From the NCBI RefSeq assembly GCF_013294015.1, contig NZ_JABSNO010000014.1, positions 1-64,000 of the forward strand: 64,000 nucleotides of DNA. Reading direction: 5' to 3'. Below are positions 34,863 to 43,640 of this stretch, in pieces (within the stretch, counting starts at the first letter, position 1; each line of letters opens with the position of its first letter). Source of the stretch: Frigoriflavimonas asaccharolytica (GTDB lineage Bacteria; Bacteroidota; Bacteroidia; Flavobacteriales; Weeksellaceae). The notes under the pieces were generated by a model. It was not told the DNA's origin, did no database searches, and saw only the letters and a program-made list of their open reading frames with translations. A program made the position numbers and the translations under genes.

Positions 34863-35639
34863 TTACTTTGTTTTAAAATCAGCACCAGGTTTGAAATAAT
34901 TTTGATCTGCTTTGATGAATTTTATGTTGCTCAACGTTGCATTTCCCAATTCATCCGTTAAACCAAGACCTTCTTTCCAACCCCAAAAAATCCATTTTGT
35001 AGCAATAGGAACACCATCCACTTTTTCATAATTAAGATATTGAATTGCGTGAGGATCTTTTTCAGCTTCTTCTTTTCCTGCTTTCAAGGTAACAATATAT
35101 GTTGCCTTATCAACCAAATTGGTTTTTTTATCTGCATAAACAATGTACCAATCATCTGGTGCATCTCCAGTTCCAGATTTAAAAGTTAATTTCTCTGTAT
35201 TGTAATTTGCATTGTCTTTTTCTTTGTTTTCATAAGGATTCCAAATGGTTCCTGGATCGCTTAATTTATTAGGAAATAAGAAGAAATAATTCCAAGTATA
35301 AGCATCAAAACGCACTGATTCTTCACTCAGGATATCAGCGGAATAAAAAACTTTATCTCCATCGGTAATAATTTTCGAACCATTTTTAAATTCTATTACT
35401 GATTTCGAAGAATTTGTTAAGGTCGTCATTTTCGCATTTAATCTTTCTTTTCCGCCAAAATTTAATACAACATCAAATTGCACAGCTTCTTTTGCCAGAA
35501 AAGCCTCTTTTTGGTGTGCGTTTTCAATCTTGTCTGTGAAAGTTTCCTTTTTATCCGTAATTGTTTCTGTTTTCTCTGGTGATTTACACGCAGTTATCGC
35601 TACAAGTAGAAATAGTACAATTGGAATTAGTTTTTTCAT
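34863..35639 (-). CDS. LolA-like/DUF6503-type lipoprotein
   Basis: This 258-residue lipoprotein has the signal peptide lipobox VAITAC near residue 18. The mature part looks like a single beta-rich barrel-like fold with the repeated theme FDVVLNFGGKERLNAKMTTL, VIEFKNGSKIITDGDKVFYS and DKATYIVTLKAGKEE. This is the pattern of LolA/outer-membrane-lipoprotein-carrier-like proteins assigned to DUF6503 in Bacteroidota. It is followed by 38 bp and the FAD oxidoreductase gene. It might bind lipid or a lipid-linked product of the neighbouring glycosyltransferases. The function is unproven. Confidence 0.65.
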   Translation of the reverse strand: MKKLIPIVLFLLVAITACKSPEKTETITDKKETFTDKIENAHQKEAFLAKEAVQFDVVLNFGGKERLNAKMTTLTNSSKSVIEFKNGSKIITDGDKVFYSADILSEESVRFDAYTWNYFFLFPNKLSDPGTIWNPYENKEKDNANYNTEKLTFKSGTGDAPDDWYIVYADKKTNLVDKATYIVTLKAGKEEAEKDPHAIQYLNYEKVDGVPIATKWIFWGWKEGLGLTDELGNATLSNIKFIKADQNYFKPGADFKTK

Positions 35640-35687
35640 AATTTATTTTTATTAGATAGTATTACGTTTAAAAAGTAAAAAATTATT

Positions 35688-36380
35688 TTACTTGATGTTT
35701 TTTTTATAATAATTCAACAAACTTTCTGCAGAATGTCCTAATTTTTTTTTGATGTGAATGACTAAAAAATGGTATTGCAAACGCCAAACTCCATTTTCCC
35801 GATATCTTCTAGCGGAAGTAGTAATCGGCTTTTGTATAACAATAAATTGCTCTTTCAAATATAATCTTTTGCAAATTTCATTGTCTTCATAAATGGTATA
35901 ATCTTCATTAAAACCACCAATTTCATTAAATAAATCTTTGGCAACAAATAAAGATTGATCTCCACCTCTGCAAGATATGTGATTAAACCGTGTAAACCAC
36001 TGCGAAAGCAACAAAACTGGATGTGAATTATTAAATTTCATTCTAAAACAACCTGCTAAATTCCCTTTTTCAATTTCATTATTGATTAAAATATCGAAAT
36101 TTTTAGGTGGAATACTATCGCAATGTAGAAAGTATAAAATGTTTCCAGTTGCAGCTTTTGCGCCTACATTCATTTGTTTTGATCTCCCTTTTTCAGCAGA
36201 TAAAAATAGAACTTTTTGATGTTTTAAAACTTCTTTTTGAGAACCATCATCACTTCCACCATCTACCACAATTATTTCATAATCAATAGTTTGAGATAGA
36301 TTTTTTTCTAAATACAAAAGAAGTGAATTAATGGCATTCACTTCATTTAAAATAGGAATTATGATAGAAATTTTATTCAT
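35688..36380 (-). CDS. TIGR04283-type GT2 (arsenosugar biosynthesis glycosyltransferase family)
   Basis: This is a 230-residue GT2 with IIIPILNEVNAINSLLLYLE, VVDGGSDDGSQ, the LSAEKGRSKQMNVGAKAATG loop and a divergent metal site FLHCDSIPP in place of DxD, followed by GGFNEDYTIYEDNEICKRL. These features match the family originally called rSAM/selenodomain-associated transferase 2, which co-occurs with ArsS-type enzymes and with TIGR04282 proteins (here at 39042). It overlaps the DUF547 gene by 8 bp. It likely uses an activated sugar, but donor and acceptor are not known. Confidence 0.85.
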   Translation of the reverse strand: MNKISIIIPILNEVNAINSLLLYLEKNLSQTIDYEIIVVDGGSDDGSQKEVLKHQKVLFLSAEKGRSKQMNVGAKAATGNILYFLHCDSIPPKNFDILINNEIEKGNLAGCFRMKFNNSHPVLLLSQWFTRFNHISCRGGDQSLFVAKDLFNEIGGFNEDYTIYEDNEICKRLYLKEQFIVIQKPITTSARRYRENGVWRLQYHFLVIHIKKKLGHSAESLLNYYKKNIK

Positions 36381-37287
36381 TCAAAGCCCAATTGTACTCT
36401 TTATAATTTACTTTTGCATTGTTATCAATTTTCGTTGTGCTGTATTTATTTAAATAATCAATCACACTTCCTTTTGTTTTAAAATCGCCAGCAAACCAAT
36501 CGAAAATTTTTGAAATTTCTACTTTATCTTTTGCTATCGTATTCTTAGTTTTATCATTCACAAAAGATTTTGTGGCAGCGTTTAATTTACTCTCAACATT
36601 ATTTTCTGTAAAGGCTGAATTGGATAAATTCGGACAAGAAAAAGAAGCGCAAACAATGGCGAAGTGAATTCTTGGCTCATTCATTTTTCTTAAAATTTCA
36701 TGTTCTACTTCTTCTAAACTGTACTTTTTTGTACCCAACGTGAAAAATTTATTTCCCCAAGGATTTTTAATGTCTTTTATACTTTTTAAAGGATAATTAT
36801 CGATGATTAATTTTACAGTGTACGCATTGTACACATTGATCCAATAAGCTAAAACTGCATTTTTGGAATCAGATTTTGCAGGTAAATTATTTGATAAATT
36901 GCTTAAATAAGATTGTAGCGCTTTCTCATCTTTTTTGAAACCTTTGTAATTTACTTTTCCGCTTGGCGAAACATATTTTTGCAAAAGACTGTTCCACTGT
37001 TGATGATCCACTCCTTTCACTGCAGCTGCGACTTCTTCTTTTTTAAAAGTTTCAACGTTTTCTACAACTTCAGTTTTTTCAGTTGGTGTAACTTGTTTTA
37101 AATCTGTTGCAGCGACTTCATTTTCAATAGCGACAGGCAAATCCGGATCAGCTACTATTTCATTTTCAGCAATACTTGTTGTTTCCGTAGAACTGTAAGC
37201 AATATCTGGAATTTTTTCTTTTGAATCTTTGGTATTTCCACAATAAACAAGTGGTAAAAGCATTAAGGCAGCTATATATTTTCTCAT
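36373..37287 (-). CDS. DUF547 domain lipoprotein
   Basis: This 304-residue protein has a lipoprotein-like signal (LLPLVYCGNT, Cys16) and a low-complexity Glu/Val/Thr linker (residues 20-95). A DUF547 domain follows, with YWINVYNAYTVKLIIDNYPL, YSLEEVEHEILRKMN and HFAIVCASFSCPNLS containing the conserved C-x-x-x-S-C-P. It is exported, unlike the DUF547 protein at 25773. In many Bacteroidota this gene accompanies TIGR04283 and desaturase-like genes. A cysteine-based acyl- or peptidyl-transfer activity is possible but unproven. Confidence 0.82.
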   Translation of the reverse strand: MRKYIAALMLLPLVYCGNTKDSKEKIPDIAYSSTETTSIAENEIVADPDLPVAIENEVAATDLKQVTPTEKTEVVENVETFKKEEVAAAVKGVDHQQWNSLLQKYVSPSGKVNYKGFKKDEKALQSYLSNLSNNLPAKSDSKNAVLAYWINVYNAYTVKLIIDNYPLKSIKDIKNPWGNKFFTLGTKKYSLEEVEHEILRKMNEPRIHFAIVCASFSCPNLSNSAFTENNVESKLNAATKSFVNDKTKNTIAKDKVEISKIFDWFAGDFKTKGSVIDYLNKYSTTKIDNNAKVNYKEYNWALNE

Positions 37288-37352
37288 CTTACTTTTTTAA
37301 TATTATATACGAATAGTCGCAGGAATTCTATTTCCTTACAAATTTTAATCAA

Positions 37353-38225
37353 TTACTTTTTCAAAGGATAAATTTCCTGCTGAATAAAATCCTTTGGAAA
37401 TTCCTTTTCCCCATGAAAACCTAATTCTATATCTCTACCATCGGAAGGAATGTGGTTTGTTTTAAATAAATAATCCCATAAACTCAAGGAAATTCCGAAA
37501 TTGACACCATATTTATTGGGTAATTTTTTGCTGTGATGCCAAATGTGCATTTTCGGATTGTTGAATATGTATTTCAAAAATCCGTAATCCCAACCAAGAT
37601 TGGCGTGGTTTAAATGTCCAATGGCAATGGTGATAAAATGAACGATGAAAATCTCTTGTAAATTGGCGCCACCAATCAAGATTATTGGCAAATACAAAAC
37701 CGTTTTATAAACGATAGGTTCTAGCCAATTGTACCGGAAATGTGCCGCAAAACCCATTTCTTTTACACTGTGATGGGTTTTATGAATATTCCACAAAAAT
37801 GGAACACTATGCAAAAGCCGATGAACATTCCATTGGATGAAATCTACTACAATAAAAATGATGATAAGCGATAAATAAGTTGGTAATTTCGAAAGATCAA
37901 AGAGCTGAATAGAAACCAATTGTAAGCCGAATATATTGAGGAAATCATTTAACAATTGTTCTGTTACATTAGATAATGCAATCAGCAATATTAAATTAAG
38001 AATAAAAAAATTGAAAAATAGATAGCCTAAATCAAACCAAAAATCTTTTCTGAAAATTCTTTGGTTTTTCCGCCAAGGAAATAGAATTTCTAGAAGCCAA
38101 ACCACGAGTGAAATCGCGATTAATCCGTAGAAATAATTGTCTAATTTCCAATACAAAACCTCATCTATCAGATAATTAAAATAACCTGAATACGAGTTTT
38201 TTATAAGTTCTAAATAGTTTTCCAA
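37353..38225 (-). CDS. Fatty acid hydroxylase/sterol desaturase family membrane protein
   Basis: This 290-residue protein has about four membrane helices. The histidine clusters of the di-iron family are present: VHRLLHSVPFLWNIHKTHHS (HxxxH and HxxHH), HLNHANLGWDYG and KMHIWHHSKKLPNKYGVNFG. Family members hydroxylate or desaturate lipids using O2 and external electrons. Its neighbours suggest a lipid or glycolipid substrate, and the nearby FAD/4Fe-4S pair could be the electron source. It lies 14 bp after the outer-membrane protein gene. Confidence 0.88.
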   Translation of the reverse strand: MENYLELIKNSYSGYFNYLIDEVLYWKLDNYFYGLIAISLVVWLLEILFPWRKNQRIFRKDFWFDLGYLFFNFFILNLILLIALSNVTEQLLNDFLNIFGLQLVSIQLFDLSKLPTYLSLIIIFIVVDFIQWNVHRLLHSVPFLWNIHKTHHSVKEMGFAAHFRYNWLEPIVYKTVLYLPIILIGGANLQEIFIVHFITIAIGHLNHANLGWDYGFLKYIFNNPKMHIWHHSKKLPNKYGVNFGISLSLWDYLFKTNHIPSDGRDIELGFHGEKEFPKDFIQQEIYPLKK

Positions 38226-38239
38226 CTTTAATTTATGTT

Positions 38240-39052
38240 TTAAAATTTAGCGTAAACACCAAAATTAATTGTCGGGGCCAAAGGTGCATTATCTATACCT
38301 GTTGCGCCAATTACGCCCAAATTTGCTCCAAATTTATCTTTTTGAAATTCATAATTTCCCTTTATTCCGATAGCATTGTATGTTTGACGATCTAAATAAG
38401 ATGGCCATTGCGCAGTATCATTGATAAAAGCGTTTTCTTTGTTCACAACATTTTTGGTATCTAAAAGAAAAATTAAATGACCGTCTTTTATTATTTCATA
38501 CCCAACTTCTAGGCTCGCTTTAAAAAAATCTGAATAATCATTAGTCATATATCCGTAACCGATATTTCCGAAGTAATACCATTTATTTTTGCTAGAACCT
38601 ACCGTTACATAAGGTAAAAAAGTAGAAGCATTAAAACCTGTAGACAGACCAATATTTTCATCAATTTTAATAGAATTAGCTGAATAAATAGCACCTGTAC
38701 TAATTTTCCAAGTTTTATCAGAAATTTTATATTTCAAACCAACTGAAACATTTCCTAAACCAGAAATGCTTTCAGAATTGCTGCCATTTTTTACACTGAT
38801 AGATTTATAAGGAATCATCACAAGTGCTTCTAAATTTTTTGCAAGTCCGTATTCTGCATAAATCTGCGTGGTAATATCGCTTACATCTGCACCGATATTG
38901 ACTTCTGAACCATCATATTGAAAGGAATCGTAGAATAATCCAGTGACACCTACTTGCACAAAAGCTTTACCTTGATCTCTTGTCCACGGACTTTGAGCGC
39001 TGATAAATATAAATCCTAACAGGAATAAAGTAAGAGTAATTTTATTTTTCAT
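38240..39052 (-). CDS. Outer-membrane beta-barrel protein
   Basis: The protein is 270 residues with a signal peptide ending ...FISAQ (about residue 19). Alternating amphipathic strands follow (VFVQVGV-like, TTQIYAEYGLAKNLEALVMI, GNVSVGLKYKISDKTWKIST), and the C-terminal strand ends NFGVYAKF with the terminal Phe typical of Bam substrates. It resembles the phenol/MetA-type barrels of Bacteroidota. It overlaps the TIGR04282 gene by 11 bp, so it belongs to the same operon and may export or import the pathway's product. Confidence 0.75.
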   Translation of the reverse strand: MKNKITLTLFLLGFIFISAQSPWTRDQGKAFVQVGVTGLFYDSFQYDGSEVNIGADVSDITTQIYAEYGLAKNLEALVMIPYKSISVKNGSNSESISGLGNVSVGLKYKISDKTWKISTGAIYSANSIKIDENIGLSTGFNASTFLPYVTVGSSKNKWYYFGNIGYGYMTNDYSDFFKASLEVGYEIIKDGHLIFLLDTKNVVNKENAFINDTAQWPSYLDRQTYNAIGIKGNYEFQKDKFGANLGVIGATGIDNAPLAPTINFGVYAKF

Positions 39053-39653
39053 AAATTTTTATATTTTGATAATAATTGCTTTTTTCTAAATCTTCGAAGG
39101 TGTCGATGTCATTTAAAGATACTAAAAATTCTACGTATTGGTTTTTTAAATCTTTCAAAGTATCATCTAAAACGGTTTCTGTTCCCCAGTTTTTATGCTG
39201 AAAAATTTCTGGAATCACTTTTTTCAAACCTAATAAATAATATCCGCCATCTTCTGCCGGACCAATAACGACCTCACCATTTTCCAATTTCTCGAAAGCT
39301 TCGTCAACAATTTTCGCTTGCAAGTCAAATAAATCGCTTCCAACGATGATGCAGTTTTTGTAACCCTGATCAAACAATTCTTGAAAAGCATTTTGCATTC
39401 TTTCACCTAAATCTTTGCCCGATTGCAGTTTTTTTGAATAAATTTCATCTGACCAAATATCATTTATAATAATGTTTTGGTCATAAAAAACAAACTTATC
39501 ACCATCTAAATTTTGGGTTTCAGATTTTGTATGAAGCAATAATTCTTTGTAAATCTCTAAGGCTTTTTCATCACCAATGGTTTTAGCCAAACGGGTTTTC
39601 ACTTTTCCCAATTCAGGATTGCGGGTAAAAATTATCAGTGCATTATTTTTCAT
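39042..39653 (-). CDS. TIGR04282 (DUF2064) transferase, arsenosugar biosynthesis type
   Basis: This 203-residue GT-A-fold protein has the canonical nucleotide loop FTRNPELGKVKTRLAK (residues 9-24), IIVGSDLFDLQAK in place of the more usual S-D-x-P and the metal-site motif GPAEDGGYYLLGLKK. The loop resembles that of CofC/MobA-type nucleotidyltransferases. This suggests it could activate a sugar-1-phosphate to an NDP-sugar rather than transfer a sugar, although database names call it a glycosyltransferase. It overlaps both neighbours by 11 bp. A more divergent copy is in the ArsS operon at 14835. Confidence 0.88.
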   Translation of the reverse strand: MKNNALIIFTRNPELGKVKTRLAKTIGDEKALEIYKELLLHTKSETQNLDGDKFVFYDQNIIINDIWSDEIYSKKLQSGKDLGERMQNAFQELFDQGYKNCIIVGSDLFDLQAKIVDEAFEKLENGEVVIGPAEDGGYYLLGLKKVIPEIFQHKNWGTETVLDDTLKDLKNQYVEFLVSLNDIDTFEDLEKSNYYQNIKIYEK

Positions 39654-40134
39654 AAACCTTCTCTCCTTTTTTCAGATATTTGCTCCAATTCTTATCGAAA
39701 GTGTGAATTTTTTCAGTTTCTAAATTATCTTTATCAACTACTTTATTGCCTTTATTTTTCCACTCGAAAATACCGCCATATAGATTTTGTACGTTTTTAT
39801 AGCCCAATTTCTTCAATTTATCGCCAATGGTTTCACTTCTAATGCCGATAGAACAATAGACTACAATATTTTCATTTTTATTCGGGAAATCTTTTACAAA
39901 TTTTTTGCTGTCAAATTTATCATAACCGATATTTACAGCATTTTTTAGATGGCTAACATTAAATTCTTTTGGTTCTCTGGAATCTAAAAAAGTGTAATTT
40001 TTACCTTTTGCAATATCATCCACATAAATATAGGCCACCGTATTTTTGTTCATTTTTTTCAAAACTTGCGGAATTGTATTTTGCGAATAACAAAATATTG
40101 ATAAAAGCAGAAAAAATATAAGGCGAAATTTCAT
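39643..40134 (-). CDS. Secreted rhodanese-like protein
   Basis: This 163-residue protein has a signal peptide (MKFRLIFFLLLSIFCYSQ) and one rhodanese domain. The domain entry is FLDSREPKEFNVSHLKNAVN, and the active-site loop VVYCSIGIRSETI carries the presumed persulfide Cys with C-x-x-G-x-R-S. A C-terminal tail follows (KIHTFDKNWSKYLKKGEKVY). As a periplasmic protein it may handle sulfur or thiol groups or act as a binding module. It is first of a tightly overlapped run with the TIGR04282 gene. A start site region with AT-rich DNA precedes it. Confidence 0.85.
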   Translation of the reverse strand: MKFRLIFFLLLSIFCYSQNTIPQVLKKMNKNTVAYIYVDDIAKGKNYTFLDSREPKEFNVSHLKNAVNIGYDKFDSKKFVKDFPNKNENIVVYCSIGIRSETIGDKLKKLGYKNVQNLYGGIFEWKNKGNKVVDKDNLETEKIHTFDKNWSKYLKKGEKVYEK

Positions 40135-40260
40135 AAAGATTTATTTAAGAGTTTAGACGGGGGAAATAATGATTCCTGACATAAAAATATGTAATAATAT
40201 TTTATATTTAAGCAAAAATCGTGAACAGCTTCAATATAAACAACAAAGTAGAGAAAATTT

Positions 40261-43200
40261 TTAAAAACTCGCCTTCACTTGCATACTTCCTATATGTATC
40301 GTTCTTTCTCCAGAATTTCTACCTTCGTAGTTCACATCCAATTGAATAAAGGAATTGATGGATTGCTGCAAAAATAAACTCCAAACTTGATTTTTCCCAG
40401 GTTTCAAACCATCCAACATTTGATTGCCAACAATTGAGAAGTTATTTCCGGTAAAATCATGATTTATAAATGAAAAATTGGCGCGCACAGATGTTTTTTT
40501 GCGTTCCCATTGCAAAGTTCCAGTTAAATCTATAGTCTTCAAAAACTCTTCTCCATCCAGTCTTTTTTTCTGTCGAAATGCCGAAGAAAGTTCTGCTTGT
40601 ATAGCATCTGTAAATTTATATGTTCCCTTCGGTTTGCTTTCTATATTGCTCAGTTCGTAATTTCTAGAAGAGAATAATTGCGAGGCATTTTGAAGTTGGT
40701 ACAAGCCATTTTCCCAATCTATTCGAAATACTTTGCTGAAAGTGTACCCAACATTCACCACATTTGAAAGTTGATCTCGCTCTTCATTACTAAAATTTGC
40801 ATTGATTAAATTGGTATTGGAAGAGAAACGATAGTTACCATTCCATCCAGATTTTTCGGTAGGATTAAATTGTGCAGAAGCTAAAAAACTTTGATTTTTC
40901 AAAATCTGATCCTCATTCTTCTCGAAAGGATTTAAGATTAAAACTTTATCTTTTTTAAAGAAAGAATTTTGAGAATTTAAAGATAAATTAAAATTCCAGC
41001 GTTTCAAAAAATCGTTTTCGGATTTTAAAACTATAGAAGGATTTACAAATAATGCCAATTTTATTTGATTTTTGTTAGACGGAATATAGCGGACAGAATT
41101 AGTATAAATCCTTATATATTGCGCCAAATCTACATACTCTGCAATTTCAAATTCGTCTATTTGTTGGATTCCATCTCCGTTATAATCGGTCCATTTGTAG
41201 ACACCTTGCCCATCAATCACTTTTATATATTGAAATTCTCGTTGCGCTTCTTGTCCATTTCCGAGTTCATAAAATGCTTGCAAACGCATTCCATTATCAA
41301 ATAATTGTTGATTGTACAGTAAATTTCCGACCACAAAATCTCTATTGAAAATTTGAACATCGGTTTGATTTTCATAATAGAATTTTCTATAATGAACCAA
41401 AGCATTTAAAGTTGTTTTTTCCGTTTTGATGAGCTGACTTTCTAGCATCAAGCCCAAAATCTGGTTTCTATTTACCAATTGATTGTTTTGCACAGAATCA
41501 TTATCACGAAAATACACTTTTGTGAGGAGTTTGATGCGTGCAGAATCTCCTATTTGCTTTTGCAGAAAAACTTCTTTCCAGCTGAAACTTGTAACGTCCA
41601 AAAGATTTGTTTGGTTAAAATTTTTCACGTTTCTCTCCAAGCTTCCACCTGTAGACCAGTTGCCTTTTGAGCCTTGTAAAGTAGTAGAAAGTGCAGCTCT
41701 GGCAAATTTCGTATCTTGAAGTTCAGATTTCGTATCTAAATAAGAAACATTTCCTACGGTATTAAATTTACCTTTCAGCCAGCCAAAATCCAGATCATTT
41801 TTTAATCCTTTATAAAAATTTTCTTCTTTTAAATAGTTAAATTTGTAATTGATAAAGCTTGTTGCGCTCCATTTATTTAGAAATGTGAAAATAAATCTAT
41901 TTTGAGTTCTGCCATTAAATTCTTGTTCAAGATTAAAATCACGAGAAAATTCTACATCATTTATTCTATCTAAAATTCTAAATTGAGAACTGATATGCTG
42001 ATACTCAAACGAAGGAGTTCCTTGCCATTCATTTTTCTTGAAGGTTTTGTAGCCAAAGATTCTGGCAGCGTATCCAAGATTTTCCACCGCATCTTTTGAA
42101 GAGAAAAGATTCACATCATAATTGCTAAAAGAAACATCTGTACCTATTTTTCCATCTTGTAAATTATATTCTGCATTTCCAGAATATACTTGTGTTTTCT
42201 GTGGAGAAGGCAATTTTCGCACGGCTTTATAGTCTCCCAAATTGTTGCCTACAAATTCAAAAACTCTACCATTGTTTGTAGTCTGTTTCAATATATAATC
42301 ACCTTTTTGCGTTCCAAAAAAGGTAAAAGCTACTTGATATAAAGTCAGATTGGCATCATTAGAAAATTCAAAATAAGTTCCTAGATTATCGGATTTTAAT
42401 TGATACAGAATCTTGTTCACATCGTATTCAGAAATTACGCCAGAAGGAGCAAACATCAAATCTTGATTATTACCCGCATCAGCAAGTATTTTCTGATCTT
42501 CTTCTGTTAAATTTAAAGCGAGTGGCGCATTTTTATTATCATTTTCTAAAAACCATTGGAAGCCAGCGCGCCATTTTTCTCGTTGATGTTTTACAGAACC
42601 TGTAATTAAATACCTAGAATAATTTCTATTGGTATAATTGTAAGAGATTGTGATAAAATTCTGCTGGAATATTGGTCGAAAACTTGTAAAAGTGATTTCT
42701 CCCGTATTATAATTGATTACATAATCTAGATTTTCGCCACGTTTCATTAATATGCCATCTATAAAAACCTGTTCAGAACCAGAAATAATGGTAATGAATT
42801 GTTCGCCATTTTTTCCAGACAAACGATAAGGTCCTTGATTTCCTTCCACACCTTGAAATCTTATTCTAAAAAATTCGCTTCGTGCAACACCACCCGCAAC
42901 ATCTATAAAGGTTTTATTTTCTGTACCCAATTTCGTTTGAAATCTTAAGCCTAAACTACGTCTTTGGTAGCGTGCAAAGTAGGTTTCTTCTTCCAGCAAA
43001 TCTATATGGCCCGCTCTTAAAATAGAATTTTGTTTAATATTTAACTGCAGATAAATTTTATCAAACTCTTCTAAAGTTTGAGTATAACCATCTGCTTGTA
43101 TTGGCAAATTGCTATCTGAAATAGAGGCTAAAATAGAAATATCTGGTGAAAGTTTGCCAGAGATTTGCAAATCTAGAGAACTTTGAACAGAAGAACCTTG

Positions 43201-43494
43201 ATTATTACCAAATGTGATACCTCTTACAATAGAACCTTTTGAATTGAGATCTCCCAAAATTTTAGCACGAGAATTTTTGGTAAGTATGGCTTCATCATAA
43301 ACTATTTTATTTTGAAACTTCACAAAATCCATAGTATCTTTTGCAAAGATGTCTCTTTCTATTTTGGCGGCAAGAACGCTATCTTTTTTTAAGGAGTCTT
43401 TCGGGAAATTGGGGTTTTTCCACGTGAAAATTTGAGCATCAAAAAAATTGAAAACCGAAAGAAAAAAGATAAAAAAAAGTAATTTTTTGTTCAA
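40261..43494 (-). CDS. Large outer-membrane beta-barrel protein with SprA-like motifs
   Basis: The protein is 1077 residues with a signal peptide ending ...FFDAQ (residue 21). The N-terminal part contains GSIVRGITFGNNQGSSVQ and a plug-like region, and near residue 230 it has EQVFIDGILMKRGENLDYVI followed by NYNTGEITFT. That string recurs in SprA-type and related cell-surface barrels of Bacteroidota. The remainder is rich in aromatic-flanked beta strands and ends MQVKASF. It is a single-gene unit. Its function is unknown, and it is not SprA itself, which is much longer (well over 2000 residues). Confidence 0.65.
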   Translation of the reverse strand: MNKKLLFFIFFLSVFNFFDAQIFTWKNPNFPKDSLKKDSVLAAKIERDIFAKDTMDFVKFQNKIVYDEAILTKNSRAKILGDLNSKGSIVRGITFGNNQGSSVQSSLDLQISGKLSPDISILASISDSNLPIQADGYTQTLEEFDKIYLQLNIKQNSILRAGHIDLLEEETYFARYQRRSLGLRFQTKLGTENKTFIDVAGGVARSEFFRIRFQGVEGNQGPYRLSGKNGEQFITIISGSEQVFIDGILMKRGENLDYVINYNTGEITFTSFRPIFQQNFITISYNYTNRNYSRYLITGSVKHQREKWRAGFQWFLENDNKNAPLALNLTEEDQKILADAGNNQDLMFAPSGVISEYDVNKILYQLKSDNLGTYFEFSNDANLTLYQVAFTFFGTQKGDYILKQTTNNGRVFEFVGNNLGDYKAVRKLPSPQKTQVYSGNAEYNLQDGKIGTDVSFSNYDVNLFSSKDAVENLGYAARIFGYKTFKKNEWQGTPSFEYQHISSQFRILDRINDVEFSRDFNLEQEFNGRTQNRFIFTFLNKWSATSFINYKFNYLKEENFYKGLKNDLDFGWLKGKFNTVGNVSYLDTKSELQDTKFARAALSTTLQGSKGNWSTGGSLERNVKNFNQTNLLDVTSFSWKEVFLQKQIGDSARIKLLTKVYFRDNDSVQNNQLVNRNQILGLMLESQLIKTEKTTLNALVHYRKFYYENQTDVQIFNRDFVVGNLLYNQQLFDNGMRLQAFYELGNGQEAQREFQYIKVIDGQGVYKWTDYNGDGIQQIDEFEIAEYVDLAQYIRIYTNSVRYIPSNKNQIKLALFVNPSIVLKSENDFLKRWNFNLSLNSQNSFFKKDKVLILNPFEKNEDQILKNQSFLASAQFNPTEKSGWNGNYRFSSNTNLINANFSNEERDQLSNVVNVGYTFSKVFRIDWENGLYQLQNASQLFSSRNYELSNIESKPKGTYKFTDAIQAELSSAFRQKKRLDGEEFLKTIDLTGTLQWERKKTSVRANFSFINHDFTGNNFSIVGNQMLDGLKPGKNQVWSLFLQQSINSFIQLDVNYEGRNSGERTIHIGSMQVKASF

Positions 43495-43605
43495 ATTTAT
43501 ATAAAAGTTTAGCCGCGTAAAAATAACGAAAAATTGCGGTTTCTATTGTTAACGAAAATTATTATAAAATTTTAAATAAAGCTATTTCAAATCTGCCATA
43601 TTTTG

Positions 43606-43613
43606 TAGATTTG
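43606..43613 (+). promoter_or_regulatory. Candidate -7 box for the first T9SS cargo gene
   Basis: TAGATTTG matches TAnnTTTG, with a TTTC element about 17 bp upstream (43585-43588). The predicted leader is about 20 bases. Confidence 0.45.
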
Positions 43614-43640
43614 CCGCAATATTAAAATAAAATAATTATT

